Notes under the pieces: model-generated
Databases searched by the model: none
Told to the model about the DNA's origin: nothing
What the model saw: the letters and a program-made list of their open reading frames with translations, nothing else
Assembly: GCA_947652115.1 (NCBI GenBank)
Contig: OX393565.1
Span: forward strand, 24,799,003 to 24,863,002
Reading direction: 5' to 3'
DNA from: Blastomussa wellsi
Taxonomy: Eukaryota > Cnidaria > Anthozoa > Scleractinia > Plerogyridae
DNA length: 64,000 nt
Shown here: positions 25,624 to 35,667 of the stretch, piece after piece
Layout: the number at the start of each line of letters is the position of its first letter
Numbering within the stretch: the stretch's first letter is position 1
Program-made: the position numbers and the translations under genes

Positions 25624-25863
25624 CAGCGCGACGCGCCAAACTGTGGCTACCCAACAAACTTTTTTGACAAGTTAGCCAATCAGAGAGCGCGAATTTGGTT
25701 GAGTTGTCCCGCCTCCTTGTTAAAAGCATGACAGGTTTCGTGAGAACAGCTTTGAAAATTCCTAGGAGGCGGGACAGCTCAAACAAATTCGCGCTCTCTG
25801 ATTGGCTAATTATAACCTGTAAAAAAAGTGTGTTGGGTGGCCACAGTTAGGCGCGTCGCGCTG
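25624..25863. mobile_element. 240-bp palindromic MITE, copy 2
   Basis: Ends CAGCGCGACGCGCC / GGCGCGTCGCGCTG within TTA/TAA. Exactly 240 bp, as in copy 1. Confidence 0.85.
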
Positions 25864-26129
25864 TAATACTTTGTTGGGTCAATACTACCACTCTTCATCA
25901 GTTGATGTTGCAATAATAGTATCAGACAAAAGCCCAATCATTGGTTAACAAGTTGTGACAACTGTCGCGACATTTCTGGTCACCATAGCAACAGTATAAC
26001 CTGTTAAAAATACCCTTAATTGAGCTTTAAGTGCTTTTAATTCAATACGAGCTCGCTGACCCCTATTTTTTTTTTACTGGGTTTTAATCAGTATACTAAA
26101 ATGATGCAAAGTTAACAAAAATTAATAGG

Positions 26130-26195
26130 AGCGGTTTCAGAGACACCTTAAATAAGAAATTAAGGTGGCTCTGAAACAACTCCTAATTCCAAGAA
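26130..26195. repeat. Small inverted repeat
   Basis: aggagcggtttcagagacac and the inverted gtggctctgaaacaactcct. Lies in the intergenic stretch 24751-26674, which otherwise holds repeat copies and no gene that I can see. Confidence 0.6.
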
Positions 26196-26674
26196 AACCG
26201 TTTGAATAAGGCAGCATTTAGCAACGGAGTGAGCCAATTGAGCGAAGTCCTCCCGTTGGGGTTGCGCTCGGCCAAAATGAGGAAATTTGGAACAGCGTGG
26301 ATTGGGACATTGAGTATCGCACGGGCATTAACTTAAAGTAAAAGTTGTTTCGTCGAAATTGCAATTATTATCTTTAAGTTTGTCGTAGTGTAGCTCCTCA
26401 GTAAATCGTAGATCTGCTTGTGCCCTACAATCCAGCCATGGCACCTAACTAAAGATCGTCCAGGCTACTCAAGTCGTTCATTCGAGGAAGTACATACATG
26501 CATACATACTTTGTTAATGACTCCCCCGAAAGGGGATTTTTAGTCACAAATACTAATAATGAATGAAAATGTTAATTAATTATACAGATAATCGATTATT
26601 AAACAAATTAAACATTCATGACGTACGCTTTCCACCTGTACTAAATTAGGCTGATGTCATTAATTAATTAGCTT

Positions 26675-26680
26675 TTTATT
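26675..26680 (-). promoter_or_regulatory. AATAAA polyadenylation signal of the type II membrane protein gene
   Basis: Minus-strand AATAAA lies about 50 bp beyond the TAG stop at 26731. It supports this exon being the last one. Confidence 0.6.
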
Positions 26681-26730
26681 TACTTTAGATTTTGAGTTAT
26701 GCTTTCTTGACCAGATTGTTGCTCATCACA

Positions 26731-29700
26731 CTAAAGATCTTCTACAACAGTGACTTCGATGAACTTGATCCCAACCCTCTCCTCTTTGTCTCCTTTATAA
26801 ACCTCAAGAGTGAGTCCTTTGCTGAGCTTCAGTCGTTTGTTGAAGCCAGCGGTTTTCACCAGGCCTCCGTCATGCGCAGTGTAACACGAGCCCCAGTTTT
26901 CATTTGCATCCAACTTGAGAGTGATGACAAACAGACCGGGATAGAAAGTATCGCTTGCTCTGGGCGAGAAACGGTTAATCCCCCTTTGTCCAGTCAACTT
27001 TGTACCAGAGGACGCCTCCTTTCCAAAACAGGGGGCATAAGAATCGTAATTGTCTTTGTCGAGAGTTTCAAATCCAACAAAGCTTATCCCGTCAGACACG
27101 CCAAAGATTGGATCGCTGTCCTCATTTGTTCCGATATCGACATCAGTGGAAACCACAATTTTAACTGTTAACATGGTGTAATTTTTCAAGACATTAGCAG
27201 GGATGATAGGTACCTTAAGGAGAGCGCCAACATCTTCTGAACTTGCGTTGAACGTGAGTTGTTCAGTGGTGTTCAGACGATGGCTGTTGATGTAGGACGC
27301 ATGCGCCGCAAGCCAAGAAGGAGTCATGGTCTGATGGTAAATCACTTTCTCCTACAAAAACGATTGTTGTGACTCAATAAAAATTAGTGCAATGCTTCAA
27401 ATCTTCCATTAAGGGACAGTGTTAGCACAAATCCGTGTTTCTTGACATTTTGTATACTTTTAAGATATAAAAAGGATGGTAACAAAACTTGTTTGTGTGG
27501 AAAACCTAGGAAGGGATAACTCGTTAAAGTTTTCTAAATCAGCAACATAAGCGACCTACAGGACAAATTACACCATAGACACAGAGAGTATTTCTACTCC
27601 CCTCTGGATGGGATGATAGTCCATCGCAGGGTTACCTTGCCCAAGAACACAACGCAGTGACACAACAAGAACTCAACGCAGTGGCTAGAGGCTCGAACCC
27701 GGACCGTCCGATCCGGAATCCAGCGCGCTAACCGCCGCCTCCCACTGTGGAGAAAAGTAATGCTCTTTTATTAAAAATATTTCGAGAGTTCTTGAAATAT
27801 ATTGCAAATATTCAAATATGAACTCTCATTTATTTGCTCTTGGCCGTTTTTATGTTGCATGCATATGATCTTCGTTGGCTCACAACTCGAGCAGGAGCCG
27901 CCTGTGGACGGACTGTGCAAAGCACTACAGATTGCGCGGATCAAAATTCAAATATGCGCTAGCTTACATGTGTCTTCAATGTTGGCATTATTTTTGTTTA
28001 TCTTTGTTGCTCACGGTTGGCGACTTGTCAGAAATCAGCTGTGATACGTGCTCTAACTAGTCAGCAGCATTATCGTTGGCGGTGCTTTGCAGTTTTCATT
28101 TCAACTGGGTCCTAACTGCTTTTGATAGTTCTTGCTAGGCAGCATTAATTACCATAAACTCTGAAACATTTTTCCATTCGACTTGAAAACCATATTAAGC
28201 CACTTTTCCTTCAAATCATAGGTTAACTAGGTAGATGAACTGCTTTTAATTAGATCGATCTTGAAATATCATGAAACGAATAACTAACCAGCTTGCAAAA
28301 TCTGAGAAAATTCCTTTACCTTTGTCTGGGTACTTCTAAGTTCTACCAGGTCACTGCTTGTCCTGTTCAAGGCGGACTTTAACCCAGTCAAAACAGCATC
28401 ATGGAATTCCAGCTGAAAGGAAGAAAGAAGAACATCTTCGTCCCTTTGACATAGCAGATGTTTACTATAATGAAAAGGCAGCCTTTGGAAAAAAACATTT
28501 CTCAAATTAATAGACCATATTCACAGTTTCACGTTGTACGCGTGATGCGCGTGTCAAATTGCGTTCTTTGCATTCCATACATTCTTAGTGAAACAGAGCA
28601 AATCATGCACCGCGCATGCGTTAAAAATAGCAACGTTGTGATTATGATTGCGGGCTCCTCTGGTCGCTCGCAATTAATAGGACTAAAGGTTATCCAATTT
28701 CTTTCCGTTTGTAATAGCAACGCAAAACGCGTCGATTTGTGACAACGATGAAAAGAAAAAGAAACTCGACCGAAATTTAGACGAGTTCACCCCGCGTACG
28801 TAACAAATCCAAGTGCCCAAAAAAATACTGGGTAGTTCTCCAATGAAAAACGAACAAATAAATAAAATATACAATACATATAAACGTATAATCAATCAAC
28901 AAACCCTTGATGTGAGCGTTATGTTGTCAGTCATCAGCAGCAACTCGTTCCTTGTCATGTTGAGATCATCTCGGAGAGCATTGTACCCAGCTTCTGTCTT
29001 TGCGTATTTGATGGAAATATTAAAACTCAAGAAAAATGAGGAATGCGTCTCCCATTAATTGGACCAAAAACATAGGGAGTGGTCTGTCTTCCGACGCCTT
29101 AACCAGGAGTCAAATTTATGTGGGTACGTATGCAAATTAGGTCATGTGACCTGTGAAGGCAAAAGGTCAACACTTTATATTATGTTCTGAATGCTGTTGT
29201 TAGCTTCATAAGCTAACACAATTAGGTACTTTTAATTATTTCTGTCCCCGGACTTTCTGAAAGAGTTTAAAATGACGGTCTTGAATAAGGATGAACTTTT
29301 TCTGGAGGACTGGGCACTAGTACAAAATACTGTTTAGTCCTGTAGTCTCGTCTGGTTGCAGAAACGTTGAAGGAAAGATGTTTTAAACTGGTGCCATTCT
29401 CTTCAAAGATTTTTTCGAATTTGGAGCCGTAACAAGTCACTTGACCTAATTTGCTTATGCCACTCACATAAATTTCACAGCATTTGTAAAGTTAATAGGC
29501 TGCTGAAGTTTAAGATTGTCCTAAGTAAAGCCTCGGAAGATAGACCACCCCCGAAGTTTTTGGTCCAATTAATGGGAGACCCAAGCCTTAATTATCTTTA
29601 ATTGAATAAGTTACACTCGCAAAAATTTGATTACTGTAAATGTATTTTAATAAAAGTCTTAAACATGGTAAAAACAGGTCAGCAGTTTACATAGGAACAA

Positions 29701-32062
29701 AGAAAAAGGTGTGTTTTAAGTTGTCGTTTAAAAATGTCAACTGAGTTCGAACTTTTTACGGCCATAGGCAAATAAATTCCAAAAAGTACATCGTCAACAG
29801 GACGACTCTTTGGTACGAATGTTCTGGACCAGTCTTTGTGGGGAGCGAGTACTAAATACGTACTGACTGGCCTATTATTGTAGTAATATTGGTGTGCCAA
29901 GAGGATTAAAGTCACTCAAATTCTCTGACTAGGCATCTTCATAAGCGAGGTATTGTGTTTATTTATTCAGCAACCTTGGCACCTTAAGGGAACTTACTTA
30001 TTGGCATTTCCGGACCGTTTATATTTCATTATCCATGTCGGCAACGTCACCGAAGCGCATTCCTTTGCTCTTGCCTTAAGCTTCGTGCAGAAAGCGAGAT
30101 CCAAGATTCAGTCTTCGCGCGGTAAACAAAACGCGTTACACAAAACATTGGGTGAACTAAGAAGACTTCCATACTCACGACGAATGCTAATTTCATGAGT
30201 AAAAAAGAAAAAAGTGCCAACTGAATCTTGATTTTCCTTGGCCCACTCATTGTCCCTGGGTCTCTGATTATCTCATTTGTAATTGTAGGGTATGAAATCA
30301 TTGAATATCTTTAGCTATCACCTTTTAATTTTAATTAGCATCTAATTGCCTATAGCAAGTTAATCCGACAACAAGTTAATACGACACTTGCATTATTATG
30401 ACAAAATTACATTGTTCTTACCAATTTCAGTCGAAGACTTTTGATATTCTCCTCAAGCACCTTTATTTTGGATGAATCTGAAGAAAACCCTATAAGGAAA
30501 AGTTTTAAACTGTCTTAACAATTAGATTACGAGCCCGACAGGAAGAAAAATTGGGTCTTCAATGAACAAATAAAAATTTACAAACTTCAAGTAAAATTAA
30601 AATCTGTGACTGAAGACAGGGGGTAACTTATTTCACTCGGAAAGACTTTTGCGCCGGATGAAAAAAGCTCTGGCTTACGGAGTTGATACCAATCGCCTGA
30701 AATGCCTAACTTAAATTTAAGTGTGAAATATATTTTCTATCCAATAATATGACTATAGAACGTTTTCATGACGTCACGGTGGCCATATTGGTGTAACAAG
30801 CAAGCCCTCCGGGAATTGAACTCTATTTTTATGCAAACACAGTCTTTTGCTTCAGCAATCCAACATGGCCGCTTGTCTCGTGTGCGAAAACACTTTATTT
30901 AATAACTAGATTATGAGCTCAAGATGTGTTGATGATTCGTTGACGTTAAAGAGTCCACACACTCATCGTAAAGAGTAGGGCACGGAGTTGTGGTGTGGTC
31001 TTTGCATGTTGCGATGTCAAGGTTGGGAATTGTTTGGAGAAATTAGGTGATAAAGCTACACTGCAAATCTGAGGGCAAGTAAAGTTACTACTACCAAATA
31101 CCTGATCTACTGATATGGGGTCTGGAGCCGATAAAATATGAGGCCCGGGATGGTCTTAGCCTCCCATGCAGTCGTTTTTAGTTCTGGGACGTGCGATAAA
31201 TTAACATTCCGAAATTCTCCGGATCGATATCACTCTTCGATATTAATATAGTGATAATTGATGAAAATGTTGGCTTTCTGTGGTAGTTTGTCTGTGCCAC
31301 TTGGGGTGAACGGAAATAAAATTATTACTCATGGAAAAGCCGTCAAAAGACGCAAAATCGCAAAACGACTTGATACCACAAAAATTATAAATATATTTAA
31401 AAAAATATGTTTGAATTATTCAGTTTACAACCAAAAATACCTAGACCTGTTTATCACGCCAACTTCTGCTCGTTTCAGATTGCTTTAGGTCAATAACCCA
31501 GATTTAATTTTAAAGAAGATAGTTTTGAAGAAAACTGCCTTTGCCATTAAGCAAATTCTCCAGTGTGGCTCACGTTTTGTAATAAAACAAACAACCAGAA
31601 TTTGTTTGACCGCCGAGAGTACAAGAACTGAAGAGGAATATCCTTGATGTCAGGGGTAGGGAAGGTGCTGAACAGAATTATCCTGCTTCGCCTCCAAGGG
31701 ACTGGGGATGCTACGCTGGGAGATCTACAGGATCTGGGTCGATACAAGAGCACACTTAGGATAATCACTGAGCAGTCCCTTAATTTGAATGGAATACTAC
31801 ACACTCTGCTAAGTTAAATATATTTTATACCTTCGATTTTCCCGAACAACATCAATAATGTCAGCAGAAGAACCGCGAGAGATATTAAGCACATACTGAT
31901 TACCAGCGCCAACAAAGCACGATTTGATCTTTGCACAGTGTTTGCACGACCAGTTCCTTTCGCGGGTGGGTTGCTTTCCAGGTTTTCGTGTTCCAGTCGC
32001 CTGGTCGGCTTTTCATCTTCCATAGTCGGATCTTTGATAGAACTCTCAGCCGATGTGTGCAT
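26731..32062 (-). CDS. Type II membrane protein with coiled-coil stalk and unrecognised C-terminal domain
   Basis: Five exons: 32062-31831, 30477-30422, 28997-28905, 28412-28320, 27351-26731; phases match and give about 364 residues. Exon 1 encodes a charged 50-residue N-terminus, then a membrane segment (ALLALVISMCLISLAVLLLT, about residues 50-72) with no signal peptide, so a type II topology is inferred. Exons 2-4 are short, rich in Leu, Lys and Glu, and look like a coiled-coil stalk; exons 3 and 4 are both exactly 31 codons and resemble each other. The last exon gives about 200 residues with motifs DPIFGVSDGISFVGFETLD and PGLFVITLKLDANENWGSCY. I do not recognise this domain; it looks beta-rich. 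Sequons NMT, NIT, NRT, NTT, NAS and NYT fit an extracellular C-terminus. The exon 3 acceptor is weak, and a further 5' exon is possible because an acceptor-like CAG precedes the ATG. Confidence 0.8.
27596..27752 (-). mobile_element. tRNA-derived SINE
   Basis: Minus strand shows GGCGGTTAGCGCGCTGG (A-box) and GTCCGGGTTCGAGCC (B-box), followed by a body containing the reverse complement of cttgcccaagaacacaac. Lies in the last intron of the type II membrane protein gene. Confidence 0.65.
29047..29580. mobile_element. 534-bp MITE with long terminal inverted repeats
   Basis: Left end GTCTCCCATTAATTGGACCA is exactly inverted at the right end. Inner ends (gtggtctgtcttccg / cggaagatagaccac) pair as well. 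Intronic in the type II membrane protein gene. Confidence 0.9.
29690..29830 (-). pseudogene. LINE reverse-transcriptase C-terminal remnant
   Basis: The minus frame reads IYLPMAVKSSNSVDIFKRQL followed by KTHLF, the usual tail of LINE ORF2 proteins (xLP...S.S...FK..LK..LF). No RT core remains nearby. Confidence 0.6.
30760..30900. repeat. Repeat with gacgtcacggtggccat, copy 1
   Basis: Shares catgacgtcacggtggccat, gggaattgaactctattttt and gcgaaaacactttat with 48808-48980. Confidence 0.7.
30950..31015 (+). mobile_element. SINE 3' fragment
   Basis: Contains actcatcgtaaagagtaggg, cacggagttg and tgtggtgtggtc, matching the 3' body of the SINE at 32262-32560. Confidence 0.6.
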
Positions 32063-32261
32063 CTCGAATCGCCTACCTGTTTGGAATAGATTAGTAACTC
32101 TCCATTAGCATACGACTTTGCTTTGATAAGGCATCGTGTTAGATGTGAATTGACTTCAAACATTTTTAGTTTTGAAAATTTCTGGATGGCAAAAGTGCTT
32201 ATAGTGACTATATTTGGATTATTACTTGCTTAAAGGCAAAAACATTGTAAATGATCAGTCA

Positions 32262-32311
32262 GGGTAGAGCGTCGCACTGCAGTGCGGGAGGTCTTGAGTT
32301 CGAACCTCAGC

Positions 32312-32350
<39 letters not shown>

Positions 32351-32560
32351 CGTGATCCCTTGCAAAGACATCTGCAAATGGTTAGAAATTCTAGTCTTCA
32401 CGGATAAGGACGACAAAACCGTAGGCCCTGTCTCCTGTATCATTCCTACGTTCAGCAGGGGACGTTAAAGAACCCACAGTCGCACTCATCGTAACGAGTA
32501 GGGCACGGAGTTCCCGGTGTTGTGGTGTGGTCATTGCGCACCTTGGAAAGCTTCATATTC
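32262..32560 (+). mobile_element. tRNA-derived SINE, near full length
   Basis: Head GGTAGAGCGTCGCACTGCAG and B-box GAGTTCGAACCTC, then a body with gggacgttaaagaaccca and gtagggcacggag. A 3' fragment of the same family lies at about 30950-31015. Confidence 0.75.
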
Positions 32561-34673
32561 ATGAGCCTCTGGCTCGGGAGAATTGGGCAACTACTCCCCG
32601 CTCTTCGAAGTAAAATATTTGCCTTTTTATCTTATTTGCTGTAATTGAGACTTGCGGAAAATCGAAAAAACTATTCCCTGTAGGAACCAAATTAACCGCA
32701 AAAATTAGTTCGCTCAAAATACAAAGAAAATACAAAATGAATGACTCCTGCCAAACAATTAGTGCCATACGGTAAATGGAAAGATGTTTAAACGTACACT
32801 GAGGTATTCCTCACCTTTGTAAAAATATTTCAAAATAAAGAACTGTGTACTTACAATTACGTCACGATTTGGTTTGAAAATTGTATTATGCCAATTCACT
32901 ATATTTGCGTTGGTTTATTTACTAACTAACTCGCACCATTTTTGCATATGGATTAAATTTACAGCTGTTGCAATTAGCGCTGTCGGATCAAAGCTTCAAG
33001 CTGAAATAATTAAACATTGTACTAATTTCAGGCGTCAGCTTGTTAGGGTATGTCCGAATAGAACATGAATTTCGGGCATCACATTGTCAAAGTACAGCTA
33101 GTACGAGTGGGCCCACGAGGTGATGCCCGCGTTTATTTTGGAGAACCAACAGCGGTTACAGCGCTAAATTGCAAACAGTGTGACAAATTTTTTAACAACC
33201 CCGCGCAATGCATATGGCGTTATCCGACAACGTCATTCATTTTAAGACCAATTTTAAGCTTTTTAATGAAGATTCTGAAGATTATATTTTGCTTTTCATG
33301 TATGATTGTATCACTAGAACTGTTCATTGTAAATAGTTTTGGGCCATGAGTTTTTAATAAAGAGTTCCCCTAAACTATACATTTATGCTTCTGTGCATTT
33401 TCCGCTCGTGAACATTCACCAATGAGCGCGCGAGAATTTTTGCACATATGGTATAAATAATCTAACAAAACGCTTGGTTGCATTATGAAGACGTGACTTG
33501 GGAATTATTAGCTGTTATTGGCCATCTATAATTTTAATATTTTCTTAAAACGCCAAGTTAAACCAAAATGCAAATTGCATGTACGAATACAAGCATTTCT
33601 CTATTTTGCAGATGGAATGGGCAAACCTGTACTTCATACATACAGTTGACACATGGAAATTTCAGCAACAATTGCGAAAAATCTAAATGATGGGGTGGTA
33701 TATGATTATATAGTCATTATATTACCCGGGAAAAAAGATGGCAATTTCCCAACTTCTCGTTGGGTTAGACTTCCCTGCCCGTCTCCTAGCCTGAGTATCA
33801 GCCCTTACCCCTCCCCCAGAGTCTGTACGGGTTGTCGGTGGGCGTTCCCTAACGGTCTGAAGGAAAATTTCACCTTTCTTTAGGTTGCCACGATTGTATA
33901 TAAAGTTCCGCTGGTAGTCTTCACATGCCAAAGCCGGCTCACCGTTTAATTCAGAACTTTCTAAGAAAACTAAACATCTGTTGCTGAAAAAATTGTCTGC
34001 GTTTGACAGCAAAACTCGTAATAAATTTTTAAGTTCTCTCTGTAACATTAGCTTAATGTGCCATTTAGACGGAAAATTGAATGCTAAAAAAAATAGAATG
34101 TTGAGTATCGACCGAGGACGAGGGATTGAATACTCGGGGATATCGATCTACAAATAATGAAACAAGTATTGCGAACTCATGCATCCTTACGATAAATTTA
34201 ACTTATTTTCTTCAAGTATCAAGATTATTTATCTGAAAGTCTTCAATGAGTTTTCGTTAACTGAAGACTGAGCGTGAACATTACTTCTGAGCGCCCCATT
34301 TGATTCTTGTTCCGTTTTGTTCTGGGTTTGTATTGAACAGCTGTTGTCTCAGCCACTGCCAGCACAGGAATATTTTATTTTGCTCAAATATGTTTAACAC
34401 CGTGTATTTCAGGAAAAAATTAGCATTTTCAACACTAGAATGGAGGTAATTTTACGCCAGATGGTTGAACCACACGACGTTCTCTTTTTCGATAAGATGA
34501 AGATATCATTAATTATTGATCACAAAAAGAACAGTTAGTTTGTGGCTTTCAAAACTGATATGTTGGATGGGAAAATTAGCTATTGTTTTCTAGATATAAC
34601 CTTCGGTGTTCGTGCACGTTATGCAAATAAGCCAACTGTTTATTTACTGTGTAGCATATTTTTTTCCTCACAG

Positions 34674-34764
34674 AACATGAGTTTGACGTGTTCAGCTCGC
34701 GGCCCGACTATTCATCGTAAGACCCAAGCATTTGGTTCCAAGAAAACTATAACCTACGCAAAAG
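34674..34764 (+). CDS. Candidate upstream first or 5' exon of the LDLa/TSP1/Ig gene
   Basis: Bounded by a good acceptor (tttttttcctcacag) and a donor (AAAAG|gtattt). An ATG at 34677 reads MSLTCSARGPTIHRK and would splice in frame into the exon at 35602, extending the protein before the signal sequence. It could equally be 5' UTR or chance. Confidence 0.25.
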
Positions 34765-34801
34765 GTATTTGGGGCGGATATTTATATTTTTAGCATCTGA
34801 T

Positions 34802-35072
34802 TCCGAATCTAAGAGTGTAACGTGGACGAATACCATATTTGTTTGTTGAATATATAATCTAAGAGCTCTTTCTATTATCTCAGTCCGACCAGTCGGACCA
34901 ACAGAGATCAACTGTTGTAAAATGGAACGATATTTTCCGATTTAACAGCTTACAATTTTGCATTCCTTTCCTAGCCAGTCCGCATCCGAACATTTGCTGA
35001 AATCAAGTAAGGCAAAATAAGGAACTTTTGCACTCTCAATGAAATCGTCCACGTTGTACTCTTAGATTCGGA
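34802..35072. mobile_element. MITE with about 27-bp terminal inverted repeats
   Basis: TCCGAATCTAAGAGTGTAAC at the left; gttgtactcttagattcgga at the right. Confidence 0.75.
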
Positions 35073-35603
35073 CTTAGATGGTAAAAAATTATAAAATGTA
35101 TGTATGTAAGTATCTAACCAGTTTGTGAAAACGGACGGTAAATTTCGGCTCGACCGGTTCGACCAGTCAAAGTGGACAACCCTTACAGGTGGTCCCGAAT
35201 ATTCCGGTCAGAACAAAACCCAAACGGACTTTTCCATTTGAATTCATACAGGGTTGACCGAATTTTTTGGATAAATCGAAACCACCCTTTGTAATTTTCG
35301 ATTCGAAAGCCGGTATATTTTCCACGGTTGTGGCTAAAAATTATAGATGTTTTTCATTTTCCAAGGCTGTGATAAAAACGAGCTTTCTATCTTGTCGAAC
35401 TATTTACCGCCGAATTCGGTAAACGTTGAAATAAACAACGAATTGATGTTACGGCTCTTTTAGTTACTAGCATTTGTCTACTTTTTTATTTCGGCAAACA
35501 AAAAGATATGTAAGTGTTTTAGATCAGCCTCGCTGGAGAATACCAAAGATAATGAAGCACGTACAATAACATACTTTGTTTTTCTTTTTCCTTCTGAACA
35601 GAA

Positions 35604-35667
35604 ATGAAGAGGCATTGGCTTGTTTTAATGGCGGTTGTACTGTTCACCATTCCATATGCATGTGCAG
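35604..35667 (+). CDS. Signal-peptide exon
   Basis: Encodes 21 residues plus one base: basic KRH, a hydrophobic core, and a small-residue ACA cleavage site at the exon end. The exon probably starts at 35602, right after a strong acceptor, so the ATG would sit two bases into it. It ends in phase 1 with donor GTATCT. Confidence 0.8.

Larger units (their letters stand above)
32563..35601. other. Intergenic region between head-to-head genes
   Basis: Between the 5' end of the type II membrane gene (minus) and the modular gene (plus). Apart from the MITE at 34802-35072 and a candidate exon at 34674-34764, I see only small hairpins (such as gggcatcac/gtgatgccc near 33070-33126) and no convincing gene. 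Confidence 0.5.

Noticed and set aside
26692..27171. Plus-strand open frame opposite the last exon of the type II membrane gene
   Set aside because: The minus frame has splice sites, a poly(A) signal and coherent protein; the plus frame has none.
32262..32335. Functional tRNA gene
   Set aside because: A- and B-boxes are present but the acceptor stem does not pair and a SINE body follows.
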